A stretch of 11,526 nucleotides of DNA. It comes from CAZBEA01 sp964519355 (GTDB lineage: Bacteria; Patescibacteriota; Microgenomatia; Levybacterales; GWA1-39-11). The stretch lies in NCBI GenBank assembly GCA_964519355.1, contig CAZFJW010000042.1, positions 1 to 11,526 of the forward strand, read 5' to 3'. This document shows positions 1 through 7,220 of the stretch, piece by piece. Position numbers and translations under genes: made by a program. The notes under the pieces are model-generated. The model had not been told where the DNA came from. It saw nothing but the letters and a program-made list of their open reading frames with translations, and made no database searches. The first letter of the stretch is position 1; each line of letters starts with the position of its first letter.

Positions 1-31
1 AAATTGAAAGACAAACCCATGGGTATCGCAT
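1..31 (-). CDS. 5' end of an unidentified gene running off the window
   Basis: Only ten codons are present, reading MRYPWVCLSI on the minus strand. The ATG at 31-29 is chosen because a near-consensus promoter (TTTACA, 17 bp, TATAAT) lies just upstream and predicts transcription starting at, or within a base or two of, the A of this ATG. The hydrophobic run after a short basic start could be the beginning of a signal peptide or first membrane helix, but ten residues are too few to assign a family. The gene follows metG on the same strand with a 35-nt gap. The call rests mainly on the promoter geometry and the agreement with the other genes in the window. Confidence 0.5.
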   Translation of the reverse strand, partial: MRYPWVCLSI

Positions 32-37
32 GGCCTA

Positions 38-66
38 ATTATAGTTTTTTGAATTTAGAATGTAAA
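38..66 (-). promoter_or_regulatory. Promoter for the leftmost minus-strand gene
   Basis: On the minus strand, TTTACA (61-66) is followed by a 17-bp spacer and a perfect TATAAT (38-43). The predicted +1 is near 31, which is the first base of the ATG, so the transcript would be leaderless. The -35 box directly abuts the metG stop codon (67-69). Confidence 0.65.
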
Positions 67-1470
67 CTATTGAATGCGAGGGAAAAGCGGATCTTTTACT
101 GCTGAGACTTTAGGTCCTTTAAAAATCTCAAGAATTTTTTCTGATGTTTCAGGTAAAAATGGCTTTAGATCAACAGCGATCGTAATAATACTTAAAACAT
201 ATGCCAAGAGTTTTTTATTAAGAATTTTTTTGTCGGTAATCTTCCATGGTTCATCCTTACTTAAAATTCCGTCTGTAAATCTAATACCGTTCCAAATACC
301 CGATATTTCATTTAGAAAGTTGTAATTAAATTCGAAAGACTCTTTTTTTTCATAATTTGCAGGGTTATTTGAAAATGTAAAATCAGCATTTTCACAAAGT
401 TTTGCAACTCTTGAAACAAGATTTCCAAGCCCATTAACAAGATCAGAATTGTAAATATGTTTTAACTTCTCTTCAGAGAAATCACCGTCATCAGTAGAGG
501 GGATTTGGCTTAATAAATAGTAGCGCAAGGCATCTGTGCCAAACCGTGCAATAAGATCATTTGGGTCAATGACATTGCCCAATGTTTTTGACATCTTCTG
601 TCCATCAACTGTAAAGTATCCATGAACAAATAGTTTTTTAGGAAGTTCATATCCAGCAGAAAGTAAAAATGCGGGCCAATAAATTGCATGAAATTTAATA
701 ATTCCTTTACCAATGACGTGAATGTCTGCTGGCCATGCATTTATATTTTCAACGCCGCTTCTATAGATATTGAGAGCGTCAAACCATACATACATTCGTT
801 GTGAATTATCACCTGGAACGGGCACTCCCCAATTTTTTGCTCGTTCGTTGGATCGGGAGATTGAAATATCTTTTAGACCTTGTCGTAAAAACCCTAGTAC
901 TTCATTTCTTCTAGATTCTGGAATAATTTCGATTTGGTTAGAATCGATAATATTTTCAATTTGGTTTTGGTATTTTGATAGTGCAAAAAAGTAATTTTCC
1001 TCAGAGACCTCATCAAGTTTTTTACCAGGGTGCTCAAAACATTCGCCATCTACATTTAATTCCTCTTTTTCATAAAATGCTTCGCATCCCACACAGTAAA
1101 GTCCTGAGTAGGTTTTTTTGTAAATATCTCCATTTTCTTGACATTTTTTCCAAAGTTCTTGTGAGGAGTCATGGTGTTTCGAGTTGCTCCCTTTTTGAAA
1201 CACATCAAATTGTATATTAAGATTTTTTGCAAGTTCCTCAAATAACTTACTATTCTCATCTACGAATTCCTGAACATTTTTTCCAACTTTTTCTGCTGCC
1301 TGCACATTCTTCAGTGCATTCTCATCTCCACCTGAAAGTAGAACAACTTTTTTACCGAGAAGCTTATGGTATCGGGCTATTACATCAGCCTGGACAAATT
1401 CAAGTGCATGTCCGACATGAGGACGTGCGTTTACATAAGGTATCGCAGTTGTGATGTAAAAAGGTTTCAT
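67..1470 (-). CDS. metG: Methionyl-tRNA synthetase
   Basis: Class I aminoacyl-tRNA synthetase that charges tRNA-Met with methionine in the cytoplasm. Seen: the HIGH-type signature as HVGH (residues 18-21) after an IPYVNARP stretch; a zinc-knuckle insertion with Cys126, Cys129, Cys144 and His147; WFDAL near 229-233; and KMSKT at 292-296, a variant of KMSKS. The region after about residue 335 fits the helical anticodon-binding domain. At 467 residues it is short compared with the roughly 650-700 of many bacterial enzymes: it ends soon after the anticodon domain and lacks the C-terminal EMAP/Arc1p-like tRNA-binding extension. That is a minimal but complete-looking form. The ATG at 1470 leaves the family's usual N-terminus intact and has a promoter a few bases upstream. 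No Shine-Dalgarno sequence precedes it. Confidence 0.97.
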   Translation of the reverse strand: MKPFYITTAIPYVNARPHVGHALEFVQADVIARYHKLLGKKVVLLSGGDENALKNVQAAEKVGKNVQEFVDENSKLFEELAKNLNIQFDVFQKGSNSKHHDSSQELWKKCQENGDIYKKTYSGLYCVGCEAFYEKEELNVDGECFEHPGKKLDEVSEENYFFALSKYQNQIENIIDSNQIEIIPESRRNEVLGFLRQGLKDISISRSNERAKNWGVPVPGDNSQRMYVWFDALNIYRSGVENINAWPADIHVIGKGIIKFHAIYWPAFLLSAGYELPKKLFVHGYFTVDGQKMSKTLGNVIDPNDLIARFGTDALRYYLLSQIPSTDDGDFSEEKLKHIYNSDLVNGLGNLVSRVAKLCENADFTFSNNPANYEKKESFEFNYNFLNEISGIWNGIRFTDGILSKDEPWKITDKKILNKKLLAYVLSIITIAVDLKPFLPETSEKILEIFKGPKVSAVKDPLFPRIQ

Positions 1471-1479
1471 ATGAGCCTG

Positions 1480-1508
1480 ATTGTATCAAGTGTGGAGTCT
1501 GAACTCAA
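1480..1508 (-). promoter_or_regulatory. metG promoter with extended -10
   Basis: Minus strand: TTGAGT (1503-1508), 17-bp spacer, TACAAT (1480-1485) preceded by TGA, giving an extended -10. The predicted +1 is near 1473, about 3 nt before the metG ATG. The -35 box overlaps the TGA stop (1505-1507) of the upstream membrane-protein gene. Confidence 0.65.
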
Positions 1509-1852
1509 GGCTGGCCATTTTTCTTCATTCGAAAATAGAGTTCAGTTCCGATAAGTATTAAAAAAAGCATAAGAATGTATTGAATCCGTTCAAGATCGAG
1601 AAGTTTGAGTATTACAATCCCCGTCAGAAAACAGCTGACGAGTATCCCCCTCCTTACTTTTTTAAAAAGAAAAGTAAAAAATGAAGCAATGCAAAGAAAA
1701 AAAACAAGAATAAAAATGTGAAGAAATGTAATGTTGACTGGGGAGGAAACAATTACATCATTTGGATCTGCGAGGAGAATAAGTAATAGTATTGGAATGG
1801 TGAGAAGGGTGCTTAGGTATATATATTGGATGTATTTTTTTCGTATTCTCAT
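1505..1852 (-). CDS. Small four-helix membrane protein, unknown function
   Basis: I do not recognise a family. The 115-residue product starts with a basic stretch (MRIRKKY) followed by about four hydrophobic segments near residues 9-28, 42-64, 69-86 and 89-105. It ends in a basic, polar tail. The basic N-terminus and the KKVRR loop before the third helix favour both being cytoplasmic. No catalytic residues or signal cleavage site are apparent. It lies upstream of metG on the same strand and is divergent from hrcA across about 90 nt. A weak extended -10 (TGATAGGCT, minus strand, 1859-1867) would put +1 at the ATG, but its -35 is poor. The clear helix pattern and absence of a competing frame support a real gene. 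Confidence 0.75.
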   Translation of the reverse strand: MRIRKKYIQYIYLSTLLTIPILLLILLADPNDVIVSSPVNITFLHIFILVFFLCIASFFTFLFKKVRRGILVSCFLTGIVILKLLDLERIQYILMLFLILIGTELYFRMKKNGQP

Positions 1853-1890
1853 AACTATAGCCTATCACAGCTGGCAATAAGAATCATCTC

Positions 1891-1919
1891 TTGACAAGTA
1901 TTAGCACTCATGATATATT
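1891..1919 (+). promoter_or_regulatory. Promoter of the hrcA-grpE-dnaK cluster
   Basis: A perfect -35 TTGACA (1891-1896) and TATATT -10 (1914-1919) are separated by 17 bp. The predicted +1 is near 1926, about 17 nt before the hrcA ATG, and there is no Shine-Dalgarno sequence in that leader. The CIRCE element covers the second half of the spacer, the -10 and the start site, as expected for repression by promoter occlusion. Confidence 0.8.
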
Positions 1920-1927
1920 ATTGCTAA
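1901..1927 (+). promoter_or_regulatory. CIRCE operator (HrcA binding site)
   Basis: The left arm TTAGCACTC (1901-1909) matches the CIRCE consensus exactly. After a 9-nt spacer, the right arm TATTGCTAA (1919-1927) matches GAGTGCTAA at 7 of 9 positions. Arm length, spacing and placement before hrcA are all canonical. HrcA is expected to bind here and autorepress the cluster until heat stress titrates GroEL. The two mismatches are in the inner part of the right arm, where the -10 box ends at 1919. Confidence 0.9.
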
Positions 1928-1942
1928 TCTGCTCAACCTGAT

Positions 1943-2665
1943 ATGTACGACCTGACACAGCGCCAAATCGAAATATTAAAATGCATCGTTAAAGAATATA
2001 TTGATTCTGCAGAACCTGTTGGTTCTGAAACAATTGAGAAGAAATTCGATCTTGGTGTTAGTCCCGCAACAATCCGAAACGAAATGGCTGCAATGGTTAA
2101 GACTGGTTATCTTGGCAAAACACATTCCTCAAGCGGCAGAATTCCTACGAGTAAAGCTCTAAAGCTTTATGTGAATGAGCTCATGAAAGAGCGCCAAATG
2201 TCAGTAGCTGATGAAGTAGAAGCAAAAGAAAAAGTTTGGGACATTAGACAACACGAACCTCAATTTTTGCGCGAAATGGTGTGCAACTTGGCTCAAAAAA
2301 CAGGAACTCTTTCACTGGCAGTTACCGATAGAGGTGAATTGTTCTACGCTGGATATGCTCACATTCTTGAAACTCCTGAATTCTATGACATAGATATCGC
2401 AAAGAATCTTCTTGCGATTCTTGATAATTACGCGTTTTTGTATCAAGTTATGCAAAGAATTGAAAGTCAATGTTCAATATTTTTAGGTGACGACTTTCCA
2501 GAAGAATCATTTCAGCCATATGGATTTGTTTTTTCCAGATTTCAGACGAAGCATAATAGATCAGGATCAATTGGAATTATTGGTCCCGCAAGACTTCGAT
2601 ATGACATGGTTATTCCTACAGTTCGATATTACGGATCTTTAGTTGGAGAGATAGCTGATTGGTAA
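1943..2665 (+). CDS. hrcA: Heat-inducible transcription repressor HrcA, short form
   Basis: Repressor of class I heat-shock genes, acting on the CIRCE element just upstream. Residues 1 to about 75 form the winged-helix DNA-binding domain and carry the family's hallmarks (LTQRQIEILK, EPVGSETI, VSPATIRNEM, then a SSGRIPT wing). The C-terminal half keeps the end of the ligand-sensing domain (PEFYDIDIAKNLLAILDN and IGIIGPARLRYDMVIPTVRY). The protein is 240 residues, about 100 fewer than the usual 340 or so. The missing part lies in the middle, after SLAVTDRGELFYAG, and includes what is normally the inserted dimerisation region. The reading frame is intact with conserved ends, so this looks like a compact family variant, not a decayed gene. 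It is followed after 4 nt by grpE. Confidence 0.95.
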   Translation: MYDLTQRQIEILKCIVKEYIDSAEPVGSETIEKKFDLGVSPATIRNEMAAMVKTGYLGKTHSSSGRIPTSKALKLYVNELMKERQMSVADEVEAKEKVWDIRQHEPQFLREMVCNLAQKTGTLSLAVTDRGELFYAGYAHILETPEFYDIDIAKNLLAILDNYAFLYQVMQRIESQCSIFLGDDFPEESFQPYGFVFSRFQTKHNRSGSIGIIGPARLRYDMVIPTVRYYGSLVGEIADW

Positions 2666-2669
2666 AAAT

Positions 2670-3131
2670 ATGACAGTAAAAAGTAAAAATAAAAAAATTG
2701 ATGAAAGTGATGTAAAAATCGCAGAACTTGAAGAATTAGTAAAAAGAACAGTTGCTGATTATCATAATTTAGAGAATAGAATGCAGGAAGAAAAAAAGTC
2801 CATGAGCTCATATTTTATTGCAGAGTTTCTAAAAAGACTTCTTCCAGCATTTGATACACTTTTTTTGGCAGCAAAATATACGAAGGATCAAGGAATAGAA
2901 TTAACAGTAAAACAACTTCTTGATGCTCTTAAAAATGAGGGGGTTGTAAGAATCGAGACAGAAGGTTATGATTTTAATCCTGCTCTTATGGAGTGTGTTG
3001 AAGTAGTTGGTGGAGAGTCTGGGAAAGTAATAGAAGAAGTTTCTCCAGGATTTATATATGCAGATAAATTGTTACGGGTAGCAAAAGTAAAAGTTGGAGC
3101 AGAAGAGAACTTAACTGAAACAAAAAATTAA
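2670..3131 (+). CDS. grpE: Nucleotide exchange factor GrpE
   Basis: Cochaperone that releases ADP from DnaK. The 153-residue product has a charged N-terminal helix consistent with the GrpE coiled coil (about residues 12-55, with ELEELVKRTVADYHNLENRM). A helical-bundle segment follows (KRLLPAFDTL at about 50-59). Last is the C-terminal beta domain, with YDFNPALMECVEVV and the conserved closing PGFIYADKLLRVAKVKV. It is shorter than E. coli GrpE (about 197), mainly through a short N-terminal tail. The start lies 4 nt after hrcA with no Shine-Dalgarno sequence and no -10 at the right distance. It is therefore probably expressed from the hrcA promoter, perhaps by translational coupling. Confidence 0.95.
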   Translation: MTVKSKNKKIDESDVKIAELEELVKRTVADYHNLENRMQEEKKSMSSYFIAEFLKRLLPAFDTLFLAAKYTKDQGIELTVKQLLDALKNEGVVRIETEGYDFNPALMECVEVVGGESGKVIEEVSPGFIYADKLLRVAKVKVGAEENLTETKN

Positions 3132-3139
3132 TATATAAT
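3111..3139 (+). promoter_or_regulatory. Internal dnaK promoter
   Basis: TTAACT (3111-3116), inside the end of grpE, is followed by 17 bp and a perfect TATAAT (3134-3139). The predicted +1 is near 3146, one base before the dnaK ATG. No CIRCE copy is present here, so dnaK may have a constitutive leaderless transcript in addition to CIRCE-controlled read-through from hrcA. The AT-rich setting makes a chance -10 possible; the spacing argues against it. Confidence 0.55.
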
Positions 3140-3146
3140 TATTCAT

Positions 3147-5051
3147 ATGGGAAAAATACTTGGAATTGATTTAGGAACAACAAATTCATGCATGGCAGTG
3201 ATGGAAGGTGGAAGACCAAAGGTCATTCATTCATCTGAAGGAAGGAATGTGGTTCCATCTGTTGTAGATCCAGTTGAAAGGACTGTTGGAGATGTCGCAA
3301 AACGCCAAATGGTTTTGAAACCAAAAAAGATTATTTCATCAGTCAAGCGTCTTATTGGAAGAAGGCTTTCGGATGAGTCCGTTCAGAAAGATATAAAGCT
3401 TCTCCCCTACACAGTAAATTCAGGAAGAGACCAGATGGCAACAGTAGAAGTAGATGGGAAAACATATACTCCTCAAGAAATCTCTGCAATGATTTTGCAA
3501 AAACTCAAAGCAGATGCAGAAAGCTACTTGGGAGAAAAAATAACCCAAGCAGTTATTACAGTGCCTGCTTATTTTGATGATGCACAGCGGCAAGCAACTA
3601 AGCAATCTGGTGAAATTGCAGGTCTTGAAGTTCTTCGCGTAATCAATGAGCCAACAGCTGCAGCACTCGCATATGGACTTGATAAAAAAGGAGCCAAAAC
3701 AATTGCTGTATATGATCTCGGGGGTGGAACTTTTGATATTTCAATTCTTGAACTCGGAGAAATTGACGGTCAGTCTGTGTATGAGGTAAAAGCGACAAAT
3801 GGAGATACTCATCTTGGTGGAGACGATTTTGATCAGCGAATTATTGATTATCTTGCGGATGAGTTTCAAAAAGAAAACAATATAGATCTTCGAAAAGATC
3901 CTCAAGCACTTCAGCGCTTGAAAGAATCAGCAGAAAAAGCAAAGATTGAATTATCGTCTTCTCTTGAAGCAGAAATTAATCAGCCATTTATTACCCAGGG
4001 CCCAGCAGGACCATTACATCTGACAACCAAGCTTTCACGTTCCAAACTTGAAAGTCTTGTTGAAGATCTTATTCAAAAATCCCTTGCACCTGTGAAGGCA
4101 TGTTTGAAAGATGCAAAAATAGAGACTTCAGGAATTGATGAGGTAGTGATGGTAGGAGGAATGACACGGATGCCAAAGGTTTATGATGAAGTATCAAAAT
4201 TCTTTGGAAAAGAACCAAATAAAAGTGTAAATCCTGATGAGGTTGTTGCGGTCGGGGCAGCAATTCAGGCAGGAGTTTTGGCTGGAGATGTAAAAGATAT
4301 TCTGCTTGTTGATGTAACACCTCTTACTTTAGGCTTAGAAACATTGGGCAGTGTGTCAACTCCTTTAATAGAAAAAAATACAGCCATTCCTACGAAGAAG
4401 TCGCAGGTTTTCTCAACTGCAGCTGACAACCAGACTCAAGTAGAAATCCATGTATTGCAGGGTGAGAGACCAATGGCACAAGATAATAAGTCACTTGGAC
4501 GTTTTATTCTCGATGGTATCCCACCAGCTCCTCGTGGAGTGCCACAAGTAGAGGTTACTTTTGATCTTGATTCGAGTGGTATACTTTCGGTTTCTGCAAA
4601 AGACAGGGCTTCAGGAAAAGAGCAAAGTATTAAAATAACTGGTTCGACAGGACTCACCAAAGAAGAGGTAGAAAAAATGACTCAAGAAGCAGAAGCTCAT
4701 GCTGATGAAGATGCAAAGAAAAAAGAATTTGTCGAAATAAAAAATCAGGCAGATGCATTAATATTTACGACAGAAAAAACAATTAAAGATTTGGGGGACA
4801 AAATTCAAGAGGTTGATAAAAAGGAGCTCGAAGACAAAGTCTCTGAGTTAAAAAAGACTCTCGAGGGTGATGATAAAGACGAAATAAAGAAAAAGACGGA
4901 AGAGTTATCTGATAAATTACAAAAAGTTGGAGCAGCGGCATATGAAAAAACCGAGCCTCAGCCTGAAGAAAATTCACAGTCCCAGACTGAAGATGGGGAG
5001 TCTAAGAAAGATTCAGAAGAACCCGTGGAAGGTGAAGTCGTAAACGACTAA
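3147..5051 (+). CDS. dnaK: Chaperone DnaK (Hsp70)
   Basis: ATP-dependent Hsp70 chaperone of the cytoplasm. Full length at 634 residues. Seen in order: phosphate-1 loop GIDLGTTNS (6-14); catalytic lysine in SVKRLIGRR (K67); VYDLGGGTFD (188-197); the adenosine motif VVMVGGMTRMP (333-343); interdomain linker DILLVDVTPL (384-393); a substrate-binding beta domain to about residue 510; then a charged helical lid and an acidic tail ending EEPVEGEVVND. Residues 70-110 keep roughly the E. coli length and lack the shorter form typical of Firmicutes. The ATG at 3147 gives the standard N-terminus, MGKILGIDLG. It is the third gene of hrcA-grpE-dnaK and is followed by a new promoter, not by dnaJ. Confidence 0.98.
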   Translation: MGKILGIDLGTTNSCMAVMEGGRPKVIHSSEGRNVVPSVVDPVERTVGDVAKRQMVLKPKKIISSVKRLIGRRLSDESVQKDIKLLPYTVNSGRDQMATVEVDGKTYTPQEISAMILQKLKADAESYLGEKITQAVITVPAYFDDAQRQATKQSGEIAGLEVLRVINEPTAAALAYGLDKKGAKTIAVYDLGGGTFDISILELGEIDGQSVYEVKATNGDTHLGGDDFDQRIIDYLADEFQKENNIDLRKDPQALQRLKESAEKAKIELSSSLEAEINQPFITQGPAGPLHLTTKLSRSKLESLVEDLIQKSLAPVKACLKDAKIETSGIDEVVMVGGMTRMPKVYDEVSKFFGKEPNKSVNPDEVVAVGAAIQAGVLAGDVKDILLVDVTPLTLGLETLGSVSTPLIEKNTAIPTKKSQVFSTAADNQTQVEIHVLQGERPMAQDNKSLGRFILDGIPPAPRGVPQVEVTFDLDSSGILSVSAKDRASGKEQSIKITGSTGLTKEEVEKMTQEAEAHADEDAKKKEFVEIKNQADALIFTTEKTIKDLGDKIQEVDKKELEDKVSELKKTLEGDDKDEIKKKTEELSDKLQKVGAAAYEKTEPQPEENSQSQTEDGESKKDSEEPVEGEVVND

Positions 5052-5054
5052 TTC

Positions 5055-5083
5055 TTGACATCCTAGTTTGTTTTTCATACGCT
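5055..5083 (+). promoter_or_regulatory. Promoter before the 695-residue envelope protein
   Basis: A perfect -35 TTGACA (5055-5060) starts three bases after the dnaK stop. At 17 bp there is a weak -10, TACGCT (5078-5083), matching the consensus at three positions including the second A and last T. The predicted +1 near 5090 lies about 4 nt before the ATG. The -10 overlaps an inverted repeat. Confidence 0.5.
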
Positions 5084-5092
5084 TAATAAGCG
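5080..5092. repeat. Perfect 13-bp inverted repeat at the promoter/start
   Basis: CGCTTAATAAGCG is symmetric about one central base and ends one base before the ATG at 5094. It covers most of the proposed -10 and the start site, so it could be an operator. It is not followed by a T-run on either strand, so it is not a standard terminator. A 13-bp palindrome can occur by chance, hence modest confidence in function. Confidence 0.5.
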
Positions 5093-5093
5093 C

Positions 5094-7181
5094 ATGAAAA
5101 AAAATACCCTATTCCCAATAATTCTTGTTTTGCTTGTTCTTGGAGGATTAGGATTATCACAACTCAATAAAACAAACAATCCCTCGACTCCACCGCGTCC
5201 TGAAATTCCAAAAGAAAACCAAAAAGATTTACAGGATGATTTTGCATCTATTAGCACTCTTGTATACGGAGTCCGCGGAAGCAAGGAGTCTGTGGTTGCT
5301 GCAGTTAACGATTCAGGCAAAAATAATAGTCCTGTCTCGCTTCTTCCATCTGATACAAAATTCGCTTATCCACTTTCTAACAGTAAACAAATTTTGTACA
5401 TTGCCGAGACAAATGATTATGATATGGGGAAAAAACTTGTGGTAAAAAACATAGTTCCCGATGGCGCTCTTCCCGATGGCGCTGAAATCGTGATATATGA
5501 GGCAGAAGGTGATTATAGAATAGACCGATATGTGATTTCAGAAAATAATGAGTGGATATCCTGGTATGAAGATCGTCCAGCATTTGGTGTAATTCCAACT
5601 CATACGACTGATTATTACAAAAGTTTTAAAGCAAATATTAAAGACATCGTAGAGAATGGAAGTAGAGCAAAGGTAAGCGCAATACAACTTACGGATGAAA
5701 AGGCAGAGGGTGGTAAGTCAATAAATCTCCCAATACTTATTACGAACGCTGGAAAGGTATATTTTGACGCAGTAATCCCGGGAACATATGCGTTAAGTTC
5801 TGGATTTAGGGATGAGTCATTAAACACGGTTCTTTCTGCCGACACATATAATAGTACTCCATACTTCTTTAACCAAAGATATATTTTATACTCCGCCTTT
5901 GATCCTAATAATTCAAAGTTTCCTGATGACGGTGATAAAGATAGCACACGACCATCCTTGATCAATACAAATATTGTTAAAGTGTATGATTTTGATAAAA
6001 AAACAGAGTCAATTGCAGCTCCTGGAGATGAGGGTGAACAGTATAAACACCCAATTTATATAGAAGGTGATCCTGAATCGAGCCTTACTATTGCAGCAGA
6101 AATCTATAAAATTGAGGATGTAGCAGGAGTCAAGAAATTTGTTGCCAAAGAGTTACAATTGATCACTTCTTCAAATGGGAACTTTGAGAAAAAAACAATT
6201 GCATCATTTTCTGACAGCGCAAGGCAGGTTATTGTAGGTGTTGGTGCTCTTCCAAATGGCAACAAAACCTTAATCGTAGGCTCAGAGGGAGAAACTTTGG
6301 GCAACTTTGGTACAGGCAATGGAATTTCTGCATCAGGATATAGAAAAATGCTAAATGAGATAAGCGTATATGATTTAGAAGAACTGAAAAAAATTACAAC
6401 AATTACTTCGTTTACTTCATCACAGTTTGAATATTTAGGAACTCTGCCTAAAACTCCGGATGAAAAAATCGGAATTGAGCGAAATACAAAAATAGATAAA
6501 GAAGCACTTGAGAGAACAAAGAAACAACTTCAACTAGGAACTTTTGTGCCGGTACAGCCAAAAAGAGCAAGACAAAACCCAAGAAGTGAATGTGAAACTG
6601 AATGGGAGAAGAAAGGATACCCAAATTACGAAGCATGTGAAGCGTGTCCAATATATGTTTATAGTGGGGGAGGAGTGAAAGATGTATCTATAAAACCGCT
6701 TACTCCAATTAGTGAGGCATCAAGTAATATGCCTCTTAGCAACGGATCTTGGAATTTTCAAGCTGATGAATCGGGGAAGTTATTTTCAGGTGGAAATACA
6801 TATGAAAATATAGATTTTTATTTTCCAAGATCAGAATTCAAAGCTCCAAAAAATGGCTGGATAATTACAAGAAAAAATATGAGTGAAAGATTGAAAACCA
6901 TATCTCATGCTGTTGGATTCACAGAAAGAGAGGCAGATGATATTGTGAAACATTTTAGGGCAAATGTTGACATGGATACGTTTTTCTTAGGCATCCTGGA
7001 TCAGAAAGAAGCAAAAAAACTACTCGATTTTGAAGTAATGCCGCATCCTGATTCTGCTGCGTCAATTTTATTCTATGTGAAAGATATCACAGGGCAAACA
7101 GCCATAGCACCAATTCCAGAAATAACCCATTTTAATAGAAAAGACTACTCAGTAATTACCTGGGGTGTGGTTTCGGAGTAG
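5094..7181 (+). CDS. Membrane-anchored extracytoplasmic protein, unknown function
   Basis: The 695-residue product has one N-terminal hydrophobic segment (about residues 7-24) after MKKN. No lipobox cysteine follows, so it is probably an uncleaved anchor or a signal peptide. A Pro/Lys-rich linker (about 27-45) comes next, then a large soluble part facing outward. Residues about 90-450 alternate short beta-type stretches with turns and could be a beta-propeller; this is inference. Residues 500, 515 and 518 are the only cysteines seen and form a C-x14-C-x2-C cluster. The last 150 residues (about 545-695) look like a separate domain, with PHPDS near 650 and a closing RKDYSVITWG. I recall similar C-terminal modules in candidate-phylum secreted proteins but cannot name a family. 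Next are VirB2-like and VirB6-like genes, so a role on the outer side of an envelope machine is plausible but unproven. Confidence 0.9.
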   Translation: MKKNTLFPIILVLLVLGGLGLSQLNKTNNPSTPPRPEIPKENQKDLQDDFASISTLVYGVRGSKESVVAAVNDSGKNNSPVSLLPSDTKFAYPLSNSKQILYIAETNDYDMGKKLVVKNIVPDGALPDGAEIVIYEAEGDYRIDRYVISENNEWISWYEDRPAFGVIPTHTTDYYKSFKANIKDIVENGSRAKVSAIQLTDEKAEGGKSINLPILITNAGKVYFDAVIPGTYALSSGFRDESLNTVLSADTYNSTPYFFNQRYILYSAFDPNNSKFPDDGDKDSTRPSLINTNIVKVYDFDKKTESIAAPGDEGEQYKHPIYIEGDPESSLTIAAEIYKIEDVAGVKKFVAKELQLITSSNGNFEKKTIASFSDSARQVIVGVGALPNGNKTLIVGSEGETLGNFGTGNGISASGYRKMLNEISVYDLEELKKITTITSFTSSQFEYLGTLPKTPDEKIGIERNTKIDKEALERTKKQLQLGTFVPVQPKRARQNPRSECETEWEKKGYPNYEACEACPIYVYSGGGVKDVSIKPLTPISEASSNMPLSNGSWNFQADESGKLFSGGNTYENIDFYFPRSEFKAPKNGWIITRKNMSERLKTISHAVGFTEREADDIVKHFRANVDMDTFFLGILDQKEAKKLLDFEVMPHPDSAASILFYVKDITGQTAIAPIPEITHFNRKDYSVITWGVVSE

Positions 7182-7191
7182 GCTCTTTCAA

Positions 7192-7220
7192 TTGTATTCA
7201 TTTCCTCTGCATGATACTAT
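7192..7220 (+). promoter_or_regulatory. Promoter of the pilin-like/VirB6-like gene pair
   Basis: TTGTAT (7192-7197), 17-bp spacer, TACTAT (7215-7220) preceded by TGA, giving an extended -10. The predicted +1 near 7227 is about 10 nt before the ATG at 7237. This supports that start over the upstream in-frame ATG at 7165, which lies 5' of the -35 box. Confidence 0.65.

Noticed and set aside
1854..1859. TATAGT (minus strand) as the -10 of the small membrane-protein gene
   Set aside because: It would put +1 about 5 nt inside the coding sequence and has no -35 match at 16-18 bp. The TGATAGGCT alternative is placed better but still weak.
5080..5100. Hairpin after dnaK as a rho-independent terminator
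   Set aside because: The 5-6 bp stem is followed by CATG and an A-run, not by T residues, and on the other strand it is followed by GTATGAAAA. It better fits a promoter-proximal palindrome.
5615..5965. Minus-strand open frame of 116 codons
   Set aside because: Fully inside the 695-residue protein gene, with no recognisable motif or promoter.
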